DNA from: Acidovorax sp. GW101-3H11
GTDB lineage: Bacteria; Pseudomonadota; Gammaproteobacteria; Burkholderiales; Burkholderiaceae_C
DNA: 34,499 bases
Direction of reading: 5' to 3'
NCBI RefSeq assembly: GCF_001633105.1
Contig: NZ_LUKZ01000006.1
Coordinates: 85,089-119,587, forward strand
The notes below the pieces were generated by a model. The model searched no databases, had not been told where the DNA came from, and was given only the letters and a program-made list of their open reading frames with translations. A program made the translations under genes and the position numbers. This document shows, in pieces, positions 15,747-23,591 of the stretch. Positions within the stretch are counted from its first letter, which is position 1, and the number at the start of each line of letters is the position of its first letter.

Positions 15747-16355
15747 TTGAAATCCGCCAGCGCCACCACCTTCGACGAGGCCTACTACCAGCGCTTTTAT
15801 TTCGACAAGAAAACCAGCGTGGTGGACCCGCAGCACATGGAGCGCCTGGGCACCTTTGTGTGCAGCTACCTCAAGTACCTGCGCGTGCCGGTGCACCGCG
15901 TGCTGGACGTGGGCTGCGGCATCGGGCTGTGGAAGGACATCGTGGCGCAGCACTTTCCCGCAGCGAGCTACCAGGGCGTCGAGTTCAGCCCCTACCTGTG
16001 CGAGCGCTTTGGCTGGCAGCAGAGCTCGGTGGTGGACTATGTGGCCAGCGAGCCGTTTGACTTCGTGATCTGCCAGGGCGTGCTGCCCTACCTGAGCCCG
16101 CCCGATCTGAAGACCGCGCTGCACAACCTGGGGCGCCTCAGCAAGGGCGCGCTGTATGTCGAGGCCGTCTCGCGCGAGGACTATGAACGCGACATCATCG
16201 ACGAAGACCTGACCGACAACCGCGTGTTCCGCCACCGCGCCGAGCTGTACCGGCGCGGCCTGCAGCAGGGCGCCATCGAGCTGGGCGGCGGCGTGTGGCT
16301 GAGCCGAAAGGCCGAGCTGCCGCTGTTTGCGCTGGAACAAGCGGCCGGGCTGTGA
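15747..16355 (+). CDS. Class I SAM-dependent methyltransferase
   Basis: 202-residue methyltransferase with Rossmann motif I VLDVGCGIGLWKDIV, motif II around YQGVEFSPYLCERFGW, and motif IV DFVICQGVLPYLSPPDL. No substrate-specific domain is visible. The start is TTG at 15747, supported by AAGGA about 8 bp upstream; an in-frame ATG 102 bp upstream (15645) would put the coding sequence across the divergent promoter. It overlaps the DTW gene by a GTGA, so the two are probably translated together. The substrate is unknown. Confidence 0.85.
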   Translation: MKSASATTFDEAYYQRFYFDKKTSVVDPQHMERLGTFVCSYLKYLRVPVHRVLDVGCGIGLWKDIVAQHFPAASYQGVEFSPYLCERFGWQQSSVVDYVASEPFDFVICQGVLPYLSPPDLKTALHNLGRLSKGALYVEAVSREDYERDIIDEDLTDNRVFRHRAELYRRGLQQGAIELGGGVWLSRKAELPLFALEQAAGL

Positions 16356-17137
16356 CGACAACGCCCGCACCGTCGCCTGCGGCAACGGCGCCGCGCGCGC
16401 CCCACGCCGTGTCGCGCCTGCGCGCCGAGCGCCTGGCCCGCAGCGCCAAGCCTTTTCTGGCGCGCGGCGGCCCCAAGGGCGAGCGCTGCGCAGGCTGCCG
16501 CCTGGTGCCCAGCCACTGCATCTGCGCGCTGCGCCCCCAGGTACCCACGCGCGCGGGCATGTGCCTGCTGATGGCCGACATCGAGCCCCTCAAGCCCAGC
16601 AACACCGGCTGGCTGATCGCCGATGTGGTGGCCGATACCTTTGCCTTTGGCTGGGCGCGCACCGAGGTGCAACCGGGCCTGCTCGCGCTGCTGGCCGACG
16701 CGCAGTGGCAGCCGGTTGTGGTGTTCCCCGGCGAGTTTGTGGCGCCCGAGCGGGTGGTGACACAAGTGGCGCCTGCAGACGACGCCCCCGCAGACAAGCG
16801 CCCGCTGTTCATCCTGCTCGACGCCACCTGGCCCGAGGCGCGCAAGATGTTCCGCAAAAGCCCCTACCTCGACCGCTTTCCGGTGCTGAGCCTGGCGCCC
16901 GAACAGATCTCGCGCTACCAGCTGCGCCGCTCGCGCCGCGACGACCATTTCTGCACCAGCGAGGTGGCCAGCCTGTGCCTGGAGCTGGCAGGCGAGGCGA
17001 AGGCCGCGCAGTTGCTGGATGCGTACCTGGACGTTTTCACCCACCACTATCTGCAGTCCAAGCACCAGCTGCCGGTGGCGGCCGACGACCCCACGCACCT
17101 GCGGCTGCGCAGCCTGGCCACGGCGCCTGCGCCATGA
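16352..17137 (+). CDS. tapT: DTW-domain tRNA-uridine aminocarboxypropyltransferase (TapT-like)
   Basis: 261-residue DTW protein. The Zn-binding Cys set is in CAGCRLVPSHCICAL (Cys46, 49, 56, 58). The family signature is LLDATWPEARKMF (DATW at 157-160). E. coli TapT/YfiP makes acp3U at tRNA position 47 from S-adenosylmethionine. Start GTG 16352 overlaps the stop of the methyltransferase (GTGA); the longer ATG start at 16295 would lie inside the previous gene. The stop overlaps the GNAT start (ATGA). The operon links two or three SAM- or CoA-dependent group-transfer enzymes. Confidence 0.85.
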   Translation: MTTTPAPSPAATAPRAPHAVSRLRAERLARSAKPFLARGGPKGERCAGCRLVPSHCICALRPQVPTRAGMCLLMADIEPLKPSNTGWLIADVVADTFAFGWARTEVQPGLLALLADAQWQPVVVFPGEFVAPERVVTQVAPADDAPADKRPLFILLDATWPEARKMFRKSPYLDRFPVLSLAPEQISRYQLRRSRRDDHFCTSEVASLCLELAGEAKAAQLLDAYLDVFTHHYLQSKHQLPVAADDPTHLRLRSLATAPAP

Positions 17138-17610
17138 CCGCCACCGTCCAGATCCGCCCTTTCCGCACGGGCGACGCACCGGCCTTGCGCGCGGTGTTCC
17201 ACGCCTCGGTGCATGGCCTGGCCTGCCATTGCTACACCCCCCAGCAGTGTGGCGCCTGGGCCCCCGCCGAACACGACGCCGCGCAATGGGCCGCGCGCAT
17301 GCAGGCCAACCAGCCCTTTGTGGCCGAGGCCGATGGCGGTGCCATCGCGGGGTTTGCCGACCTGCAGCCCAGCGGCTACATCGACATGTTTTTTGTGGCC
17401 CCGGCGTTTGCGCGGCAGGGGGTGGCCAGCGCGCTGATGGCGTACATCCATGCGCAGGCCGCGCAGCAGGGGCTGGCGCGCTTGTGGGCGGATGTCAGCC
17501 TGGCGGCCGAACCCTTTTTTGTGGCCCGGGGCTTTGCCGTGGAAAAGCGCCAGGCGGTGGAGCGCGCGGATATGGTGCTGCACAACGCGCGCATGGGCAA
17601 GGCGCTGTAG
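17134..17610 (+). CDS. GNAT-family N-acetyltransferase
   Basis: 158-residue acetyltransferase with the GNAT acetyl-CoA motif around MFFVAPAFARQGVASALMAYIHAQAAQQGL (motif A RxxGxA/Q written as ARQGVASAL). ATG 17134 overlaps the tapT stop (ATGA). The protein is related to PAT/YafP-like GNATs (the IRPFRTGDAPALRAVFHASVH start). Its partner in the operon is a tRNA-modifying DTW protein, but acetylation of a small molecule such as an antibiotic or polyamine is equally possible. Directly after its stop lies copy b of the orientation-locked repeat. Confidence 0.87.
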   Translation: MTATVQIRPFRTGDAPALRAVFHASVHGLACHCYTPQQCGAWAPAEHDAAQWAARMQANQPFVAEADGGAIAGFADLQPSGYIDMFFVAPAFARQGVASALMAYIHAQAAQQGLARLWADVSLAAEPFFVARGFAVEKRQAVERADMVLHNARMGKAL

Positions 17611-17618
17611 TCGAGGGA

Positions 17619-17677
17619 TGCTCTATTTTTGATAGCTATTGAGGCATAGCTATCGCGCGGTGAAGGCCTTTTTGGCA
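17619..17677 (+). repeat. Orientation-locked 60-bp repeat, copy b
   Basis: Starts TGCTCTATTTTTGATAGCTA 8 bp after the GNAT stop and ends GGCCTTTTTGGCATG. It is on the same strand as the gene. The end (AAGGCCTTTTTGG) is U-rich and could help terminate transcription. Confidence 0.75.
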
Positions 17678-17792
17678 TGTGATGTTGCCTGCGTGCTGCC
17701 CGCTGGTGGCGCCAGTGCCTTACAGTAGCCGCCCTACCGCACACGCGGCGCATCCCACCCACCTACCCGCCTGCAAAGAAGGCCCCCCCACC

Positions 17793-18044
17793 ATGACCAA
17801 AGACCCGGCCCGCCAACGAGAACTGCAACCCATGGCCCTGTGCGAGCCCTGCCAGGGCATCCAGCGCAACTGGCGCAAGGCCCCCGGCCATGCCGAGCTG
17901 GTGCAGCGCGGCAACCGCAAGGAAGACCGCGACCACGGCCCCGTGACCTTCACCCGCTATGTGTGCGACCGCTGCGGCACGGCGTGGGAGTATGAGAACG
18001 ACAAGACCAACCAGCAGGCGGGCTGGTCGGTGGTGGGGCGGTAA
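17793..18044 (+). CDS. Small zinc-ribbon-like protein
   Basis: 83-residue soluble protein with two CxxC pairs: LCEPCQG (about 16-22) and VCDRCGTAWEYEND (about 58-71). Four cysteines in this order suggest a single zinc ribbon. The rest is Arg/Lys/His-rich. The start at 17793 (MTKDPARQRE) is preferred because the upstream in-frame stretch has the composition of a non-coding leader. Function unknown; a nucleic-acid contact is plausible from the positive charge. Confidence 0.75.
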   Translation: MTKDPARQRELQPMALCEPCQGIQRNWRKAPGHAELVQRGNRKEDRDHGPVTFTRYVCDRCGTAWEYENDKTNQQAGWSVVGR

Positions 18045-18104
18045 GTATCAAAAACAATAGCGCCTGGCGCTTGATGGACAGGCGCAGAGGCCTGTTGTGA
18101 TCTG
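18045..18104 (+). repeat. Orientation-locked 60-bp repeat, copy c
   Basis: Begins right after the stop at 18044 (TATCAAAAACAATAGC). It contains a 7-bp hairpin GCGCCTG/CAGGCGC around TTGATGG, then GAGGCCTGTTGTG. This is the most diverged of the 5' halves, but the GATGGACAGGCGCAGAGGCC part is the best match to the consensus of the repeat. Confidence 0.7.
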
Positions 18105-18168
18105 AAGTTTCAGAAGCCTCGGCGTCTTTTCTGCAACCGCCCTTTGTACGTCGCGCGGCGCTGAATGG

Positions 18169-18274
18169 CTCCCTCTCCCCTTGTGGGAGAGGGCGGGGGA
18201 GAGGGGTATTTTCTAGGGCGCTGCGCTGGTTCGCGCCCCCTCTCCCCAACCCTCTCCCGCGAGGGGAGAGGGAG
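18169..18274. repeat. CCCTCTCCC palindromic repeat, copy 1 (convergent junction)
   Basis: About 106 bp. The left half is a perfect hairpin CCCTCTCCC-CTTGT-GGGAGAGGG; the right half is CCCTCTCCC-GCGA-GGGGAGAGGG, and the halves can also pair with each other. The second copy is at 20426-20529. Both are between convergent genes. Confidence 0.85.
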
Positions 18275-18306
18275 TGTCCGTGAACCCTCTGGGAGGCGGG
18301 GGCTGT

Positions 18307-19641
18307 TCAGCCGCCCACCTGGCGTGCGTTCTCGGCCGCAATGGCCCGGAAGTCTGCTGACACCCGCTCATCCGCCGCTGCCGCCAGCCAGAACACCCGC
18401 GCCAGCCGCTGCGCCTCGTCCCATTCCCCCAGCGTGGCCGCCGTGGGTTGCTGCGGGCGGCTGGCAAAGTCGCGCGGCACCAGCTCGCCGCTCACCGGGG
18501 CGTACAGCATGGGCAGCATGTCGTAGGTGGGCGACAGCGCCCAGTCGTCGTCCTTCAGCACCAGCGAGATGTTGCCGTAGTGCCGGTCGGTGTTGGCGAT
18601 GAGCTGGCCGTAGGCCTCCAGCAGGCGCAGCGTGCGCGCATCGGCCTGCGTGAGCAGGTGGCGCGCGGCCATGCGATTGGCAGTGGCGGCCCAGTTGTCG
18701 ATCTCGCCCACGTACTCGGCGTTGTAGACCTGCAGCGACACCATGCCGATGCGCCCGCCCAGCGGCGCATCGGCCGCCAGGGGCGTGCGGTCAAACCGTT
18801 CCGACTCCAGAAACACCCGCCCCGCGCCCATGAAGAGCTGCGTGGGCGCGGCGGGCAGCCCTGCCTGCGCCAGCGTGCGCAGCGCCAGGTGCTCGCACAC
18901 CAGCAGGTCGCGCATGCGCTGGTCGGCGGGCGCGTCGCCTGCGGGCGAGAACTTCACGATGACATGCCGCCCGGCGGTGATGGTGCAGAACTTGGGCTGC
19001 TCGCCCCCGGCCGACGAGCCCGGGTGGGTGCCCCGCATGGCCTGCTCGGCCAGCGCCGGGTAGCTGTCGGCCGATGCCACCCGCGACGCGCGCGCGGGCA
19101 GCGTGTGAAAGCGCTGGAACGCGGCCTCGCCCATGATGAGGTTGCCCGGCAGGTCGTCGCCATACAGCGTCATGGCGCGCAGCACGTCGTCGTCGCTCCA
19201 GTGGCGCGGGTCGTGGCCCAGCTGCAGCGCGGGGTGGGCATGCGCAAAGGTGCGCCCCATGAAGCCCTGGGGCCGCATGTCGTCCAGAAACCAGGGCAGG
19301 CCATCGTGCCGCGCACTCACGCCGTCGGCCTCGTCCACCCAGAAGGCGCCGCCCTCCAGCGGCACCAGGCGTGCAAACGGGGACGGGCGGCCCTGTGCGT
19401 CGATGCGCATCACCCGCACCTCGCTGCCCACGCCGGGCACGTTGCGCGGCAGCACATAGCGCTGCGAGCGCGCCGCGCCCACCTTCTGCACCTGGCCTGC
19501 ATGGATCAGCGGCGCCAGCGCGCGCGACACCGTGGGCTGGCTCACGCCCAGCAGCGCTTGCAGCTCGGCGCTGGTCAGCACGCCCCCCTGGCGGCGCAGG
19601 GCCAACAGGGCTTTGGTGGAGAGTTCATGGGGGGCGGGCAT
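18307..19641 (-). CDS. yjjJ: HipA-like kinase YjjJ with fused winged-helix domain
   Basis: 444-residue protein. The N-terminal 60 residues form a winged helix (LTSAELQALLGVSQPTVSRA). The rest is a HipA-type Ser/Thr kinase: Gly-rich loop SSAGGEQPKF, catalytic loop NTDRHYGN (349-357), and the metal-binding TYDMLPM (372-378). HipA proteins phosphorylate glutamyl-tRNA synthetase and cause persistence. YjjJ-type proteins carry the DNA-binding part in the same chain rather than in a separate HipB, and no hipB gene is next to it. The start at 19641 is followed upstream by an AT-rich operator-like region. Whether it is toxic is not known from sequence. Confidence 0.87.
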   Translation of the reverse strand: MPAPHELSTKALLALRRQGGVLTSAELQALLGVSQPTVSRALAPLIHAGQVQKVGAARSQRYVLPRNVPGVGSEVRVMRIDAQGRPSPFARLVPLEGGAFWVDEADGVSARHDGLPWFLDDMRPQGFMGRTFAHAHPALQLGHDPRHWSDDDVLRAMTLYGDDLPGNLIMGEAAFQRFHTLPARASRVASADSYPALAEQAMRGTHPGSSAGGEQPKFCTITAGRHVIVKFSPAGDAPADQRMRDLLVCEHLALRTLAQAGLPAAPTQLFMGAGRVFLESERFDRTPLAADAPLGGRIGMVSLQVYNAEYVGEIDNWAATANRMAARHLLTQADARTLRLLEAYGQLIANTDRHYGNISLVLKDDDWALSPTYDMLPMLYAPVSGELVPRDFASRPQQPTAATLGEWDEAQRLARVFWLAAAADERVSADFRAIAAENARQVGG

Positions 19642-19672
19642 GAATGATTATATGAATAGATAAATTCATTCA
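19641..19672. promoter_or_regulatory. Operator-like palindrome in front of yjjJ
   Basis: TGAATGA (19641-19647) with TCATTCA (19666-19672), enclosing ATGAAT (19652-19657) with ATTCAT (19664-19669). The whole 19640-19700 stretch is AT-rich, unlike its surroundings. The outer arm includes the first base of the start codon, so binding would block both transcription and translation. The regulator is probably YjjJ's own N-terminal winged helix; this is inferred. Confidence 0.65.
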
Positions 19673-19819
19673 AATTCACATTGAAATCATGGGTTTACAT
19701 GGGTTGGTGAATAGAAAATAGGAATTGAGAATGTTCAGGGCATGAAGGTCACGGCTTGGCCACAAGGGCACCTTTTGCATCGCCCCGTGTCCCACCGCCT
19801 TCCGAGGAGACTTCACCCC

Positions 19820-20389
19820 ATGCCCCACCGCCGCCGTTTTCTTGCCGTCACCACCCGCAGCCTGGCCCTGGGCGGCGTGGCCCTGTTCATCGGCTGCGGC
19901 GCACTGGCCCAGCCCAGCTACACCGTGCCGCTCGCACAGTTGCAGGAGATGGTGGCCACCAAGTTCCCGCGCAGCGTGCCGGTGCAGGGCCTGTTTGATC
20001 TGAACCTGCAGGCACCGCAATTGCGCCTGCTGCCCGCCGTGAACCGCCTGGGCGCCACCATGGCCGTGGATGCAGCGGGCCCCGCGCTGCGGCGCAGCCA
20101 CGGCGGCACCTTCGATGTGGAGTTTGCGCTGCGCTACGAGGCCAGCGACCGCACGCTGCGCGCGCACCAGATCAAGCTGGGGCGGCTGGACTTCCCTACC
20201 CTCAAGCCCGCCGTGACCGACCTGCTCAACGCCTATGGCCCGGTGCTGGCCGAGCAGTCGCTGCGCGAAGTCACGCTGCACCAGCTGCGCCCGCAGGACA
20301 CGGCGGTGTTCGACGGCCTGGGCCTGCAGCCCGGGCCCATCACCGTGACGGCCAAGGGGCTGGAGGTGGCGTTTGTGCGCAAGCCATAG
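19820..20389 (+). CDS. DUF1439-like exported protein
   Basis: 189-residue exported protein matching the DUF1439 pattern (YTVPLAQLQEMVATKFPRSV, then a long beta-rich part). The N-terminus MPHRRRFLAVTTRSLALG resembles a Tat-type (RRxFL) or Sec signal. A signal peptidase I site is likely after GALAQ, although the FIGC tetrapeptide near residue 26 could be a weak lipobox. Start 19820 has GAGGAGA upstream, and an in-frame upstream ATG (19742) was rejected for lack of any signal-like composition. DUF1439 proteins are uncharacterised periplasmic proteins. The gene converges with the serine hydrolase gene, with a CCCTCTCCC repeat between. Confidence 0.85.
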   Translation: MPHRRRFLAVTTRSLALGGVALFIGCGALAQPSYTVPLAQLQEMVATKFPRSVPVQGLFDLNLQAPQLRLLPAVNRLGATMAVDAAGPALRRSHGGTFDVEFALRYEASDRTLRAHQIKLGRLDFPTLKPAVTDLLNAYGPVLAEQSLREVTLHQLRPQDTAVFDGLGLQPGPITVTAKGLEVAFVRKP

Positions 20390-20425
20390 GGGCTCTCCAT
20401 GTCTTCACTAAGGCGCCGGGGTTCA

Positions 20426-20529
20426 CTCCCTCTCCCCTTGTGGGAGAGGGCGGGGGAGAGGGGGCGATAAGGCACAGCGCCTTGCACAGGCCCCCTCTCC
20501 CCGACCCTCTCCCGCGAGGGGAGAGGGAG
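20426..20529. repeat. CCCTCTCCC palindromic repeat, copy 2 (convergent junction)
   Basis: About 104 bp with the same arms as the copy at 18169 (CTCCCTCTCCCCTTGTGGGA at the left, CCCTCTCCCGCGAGGGGAGA at the right) and a diverged middle. It is between the DUF1439 gene (plus) and the serine hydrolase gene (minus). Confidence 0.85.
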
Positions 20530-20545
20530 CCAGCCCCGCCCCGCG

Positions 20546-21616
20546 TTATTTCGGCTCCGCTGCCACCCGCCGCTGCACCGCCGCAAACACCGGGTTGCGG
20601 ATGAGGTGCAGCGCCTGCCCGCGCTGGCCGCTCTCTGGCGACACGGTGGACGTGGTGGCCACCACCAGGTCCAGCGGCGGGTGCACCCAGATGAACTGCC
20701 CGCCAAACCCGCTGGCCATGAAGGTGGGCCGCGCGGCCTTGCCGGGCACCACCCACCACAGGTAGCCATAGGACAGCCCCACGGGCGGGCGGGCCGCGTG
20801 CTGCACCTGCACGGAGGCATCGGCAAACGCCTCGGGCAGCAGCGGCTGGCCGTTCCACTGGCCGCGCTGCAGGTAGAGCTGGCCCAGCTTGGCCATGTCG
20901 AGCGTGCGCAGGTGCACGATGCTGCCCTGGTAACGCGGCGCGGCCAGGCCCAGAGGGCCCACCAGTTGCTGCTGCGCGTAGTCGGCCAGGGGCATGCCGG
21001 TGGTTTTTTCCAGCACGGCCACCAGCAGTGGCGTGACGGAGTTGTCGTAGGCAAACACCTGCCCCGGGTCGGCCGCCAGCGGCCTGACCCAGGCCTCGCG
21101 CACGGGCAAAGGGGCGGCGGTGCCCGAGCGGGTGCGCGGGCCGCCATCCAGCGCAAAGCCCGCCGTCAGCGTCAGCAGGTGGCGCAGCGTGAGGGTGGCG
21201 GCGCGTGGGTCGGGGTTGAGTGGCGCCCATTCGGGCATCAGCTCCACCACGCGCTGGTCCACGCTGCCGATGCGGCCCTGCGCCAGGGCCGTGCCCAACA
21301 GGGCCGACAGCGCGCTTTTGGAGGCGGACTGGGTGTCGCGCAGTTTCTCCGGCTCGCCATCGCGGTAGAAGCGGTACACCACCCGGCCGCGCAGCACGAC
21401 CACCGCGCTTTGCACATCGGGGTACTGCGTGGCCAGCGCGGCCTCCACGGGCTGGAAGGCGGCGGCGTCCAGCGCCTGTTCTTCTGCGGTGGCGGTTTCG
21501 CGCCAGGCGGATGTGGCGGCGGTTTGCGCATGCGCAGTGCTGGCCGCCAGGCCCACCCCGCCGACCAGCAGGCAAAGCGACAACGGGGCACAACAGGCGG
21601 GCCAGCGGATGGGCAT
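20546..21616 (-). CDS. Serine hydrolase, class C beta-lactamase fold
   Basis: 356-residue exported protein with a signal peptide ending ASTAHAQ near residue 31. The active-site SxxK is SASK (Ser97-Lys100), and the YxN motif is YDN (190-192). The third motif (KTG/HxG equivalent) is less certain, around ASGFGGQ. This fits esterases or penicillin-binding-like hydrolases of the beta-lactamase family 'beta-lactamase-related serine hydrolase'. Start 21616 has AAAGGAG upstream. The substrate may be an ester or D-Ala-containing peptide. Confidence 0.87.
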   Translation of the reverse strand: MPIRWPACCAPLSLCLLVGGVGLAASTAHAQTAATSAWRETATAEEQALDAAAFQPVEAALATQYPDVQSAVVVLRGRVVYRFYRDGEPEKLRDTQSASKSALSALLGTALAQGRIGSVDQRVVELMPEWAPLNPDPRAATLTLRHLLTLTAGFALDGGPRTRSGTAAPLPVREAWVRPLAADPGQVFAYDNSVTPLLVAVLEKTTGMPLADYAQQQLVGPLGLAAPRYQGSIVHLRTLDMAKLGQLYLQRGQWNGQPLLPEAFADASVQVQHAARPPVGLSYGYLWWVVPGKAARPTFMASGFGGQFIWVHPPLDLVVATTSTVSPESGQRGQALHLIRNPVFAAVQRRVAAEPK

Positions 21617-21733
21617 GCGGGACTCCTTTAGTGGGGGCGCGGGGATGTGCCTGCCAGTGTAGAAGCCGCCACCTTTGCGCCAGCCAAAGATGAAGTGATG
21701 ACGTGGTGCATGGATGCAGGGGCAGCGCCCGCC

Positions 21734-22657
21734 TCAATCCGCCCGCACCCGCTGCGCAAAGCCGCGCTGGCTGAACTGCTCCACCACAAAGTCCACAAAC
21801 ACCCGCGTGCGTGCGGGCAGCAGCTTCTTGCTGGGGTAGTACAGCATGGTCGGCCCCGCGTCGGCCCACCAGCCGGGCAGCAGGCGCACCAGGTCGCCGC
21901 GCGCCAGCCAGGGCTGGGCAAACGGCATGGGCAGCACGGCCACGCCCAGGCCCATCAGCACGGCCTGGCACATGGCCTCGGGGTCGTCAAACACGATGCG
22001 GGGGCGAAACTCCACCGGCGCGGCCTCGCCCGCCTTGTTGCGCAGGGTCGTCACCGGCACGCGCCCGGTGCGGATGGCGCGGCGCGCAATGCCGTCCCAG
22101 GCGGCCAGGTCGGCGGGGTGGCGCGGCGCCTTGCGGCCCTGCAGCAGCGCAGGGGCCGCCACCACCACCAGGTGGATGGGCCCGAGCGTGCGCGCCACCA
22201 TGTCGGGGTTCAGGTTCAGGCCGCCGCCAATGCCTGCGTCAAAGCCCTCGCCGATCAGGTCCACCTGCCGGTTCTCAAAACGCCAGTCGGGCTGGATGGC
22301 CGGGTAGCGCTGCAAAAACTCGGTGAGCAGCGGCACCAGGTAGGCGCGGCCAAAGGCCTGGCCCATGCTCACCTTGAGTGTGCCCGCAGGCTGCTGCTCG
22401 GCCTCGGCCGCGTGGTCCACCGCGTCGGCCAGCGCGGTCAGCGGCGGCCCGATCTGCGCCAGCAGCCGCTGCCCGCCCTCGGTCAGCGCCAGGCGCCGCG
22501 TGCTGCGCTGGAACAGCCGCACCCCCAGGCTGGCTTCAAGCCGCGCCACGTTCTTGCTCACCGCCGCTGGCGTGAGGCCCATCAAGCGCGCGGCGGCCGA
22601 GAAGCTGCCGGACTCGGCAGATTGCACAAAGGATTCAAGGTGGCTGAGCGGTTGCAT
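21734..22657 (-). CDS. LysR-family transcriptional regulator (1)
   Basis: 307-residue LysR regulator. The N-terminal winged helix includes GSFSAAARLMGLTPAAVSKN and VARLEASLGVRLFQRSTRRL; the C-terminal half is the periplasmic-binding-fold effector domain (FDAGIGGG, PVTTLRNKAG). The start at 22657 (MQPLSHLESF) is at the usual position for LysR starts. It is divergent from the SDR gene at 22796. Ten bp upstream of its start is a perfect palindrome fitting the LysR consensus T-N11-A (22668-22684). Confidence 0.9.
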   Translation of the reverse strand: MQPLSHLESFVQSAESGSFSAAARLMGLTPAAVSKNVARLEASLGVRLFQRSTRRLALTEGGQRLLAQIGPPLTALADAVDHAAEAEQQPAGTLKVSMGQAFGRAYLVPLLTEFLQRYPAIQPDWRFENRQVDLIGEGFDAGIGGGLNLNPDMVARTLGPIHLVVVAAPALLQGRKAPRHPADLAAWDGIARRAIRTGRVPVTTLRNKAGEAAPVEFRPRIVFDDPEAMCQAVLMGLGVAVLPMPFAQPWLARGDLVRLLPGWWADAGPTMLYYPSKKLLPARTRVFVDFVVEQFSQRGFAQRVRAD

Positions 22658-22667
22658 GGCCGGTATT

Positions 22668-22684
22668 TTCAACCTTGGGTTGAA
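22668..22684. promoter_or_regulatory. LysR-box palindrome TTCAACC-TTG-GGTTGAA
   Basis: Perfect 7-bp arms around 3 bp, with the TTCAA-N7-TTGAA form typical of LysR operators. It lies 10 bp upstream of the LysR start codon and about 110 bp from the divergent SDR start. Confidence 0.82.
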
Positions 22685-22795
22685 ATTCATCCAGCCCATT
22701 GGTGGCTACCGCGCGGGCAATGGTTTTCTGACACTGCAGGGGTTCCTGGTTCGTTTTCGGGCCTTTTTGATCCCCTTCTTTTTTGGAGAAACACC

Positions 22796-23575
22796 ATGTC
22801 TTCTGTTCTGGCAAGCCCCCCCACACACCAACCCCTGGCGGGCAAGGTGGCGCTCGTCACCGGCGGCGCGCGCGGCATTGGCGCGGCCATCGTGCGGCGC
22901 CTGGCGCGCGACGGCGCAGCCGTGGCCTTCACCTACAGCAGCTCTGCCGCACCGGCCCAGGCGCTGGTGGCGGCCATCGAGTCCGCCGGTGGCAAGGCCC
23001 TGGCCCTGCGGGCCGACAGCGCCGACGCCGCCGCCCTCACGCAGGCCGTGGACCACGCCGCCCGCACGCTGGGCCGCCTGGACATCCTCGTCAACAACGC
23101 GGGCGTGGCCGTGGCGGGTGTGCTGGACAGCTTTTCGCTGGCCGACTTTGACCACACGCTCAACGTGAACGTGCGCGCCGTGTTCGTGGCCACGCAGGCC
23201 GCCGTGCGCCACATGGGCCAGGGCGGCGCCTATGGCCGCGTGATCACCATCGGCAGCACCAACTCCGACCGTGTGCCATGGCCCGGCTTCAGCGTCTATG
23301 GCATGAGCAAGGCCGCCATCGTGGGCCTGACCAAGGGCTTGGCACGCGACCTGGGCCCGCGTGGCATCACGGTGAACAACGTGCAGCCCGGCCCCGTGAA
23401 CACCGACATGAACCCCGCCGACGGCCCCATGGCGGGCGACATGCACGGCCTGATGGCGCTGAACCGCCACGCTCACCCCGATGAGATCGCGGGCATGGTG
23501 GCCTACCTGGCCGGGCCCGAATCGGGCATGGTGACGGGGGCGAGCTTGCTGATCGACGGCGGGTTTGCGGCCTGA
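22796..23575 (+). CDS. Short-chain dehydrogenase/reductase (SDR)
   Basis: 259-residue NAD(P)-dependent oxidoreductase. The cofactor site is TGGARGIG (22-29), NNAG is at 100-103, and the catalytic Ser154, Tyr168 and Lys172 fit the SDR triad (YGMSK). It is of the classical FabG-like type; 3-ketoacyl-ACP, sugar or other alcohol/ketone substrates are possible. Start 22796 has GGAGA upstream. It is divergent from a LysR regulator with a LysR-type palindrome between. Confidence 0.9.
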   Translation: MSSVLASPPTHQPLAGKVALVTGGARGIGAAIVRRLARDGAAVAFTYSSSAAPAQALVAAIESAGGKALALRADSADAAALTQAVDHAARTLGRLDILVNNAGVAVAGVLDSFSLADFDHTLNVNVRAVFVATQAAVRHMGQGGAYGRVITIGSTNSDRVPWPGFSVYGMSKAAIVGLTKGLARDLGPRGITVNNVQPGPVNTDMNPADGPMAGDMHGLMALNRHAHPDEIAGMVAYLAGPESGMVTGASLLIDGGFAA

Positions 23576-23591
23576 GTAGTCAGCACGGCGC

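Noticed and set aside
14112..16385. A 757-residue minus-strand frame across the regulator and the methyltransferase
   Set aside because: It is an overlapping shadow without homology; the regulator is read in another frame and the methyltransferase on the plus strand.
18307..19641. A hipB-like antitoxin next to yjjJ
   Set aside because: No small HTH gene precedes yjjJ; its first 60 residues already contain a winged helix.
18448..19647. A 399-residue plus-strand frame opposite yjjJ
   Set aside because: His/Arg/Gly-rich composition typical of an antisense reading of a high-GC gene; yjjJ motifs are clear.
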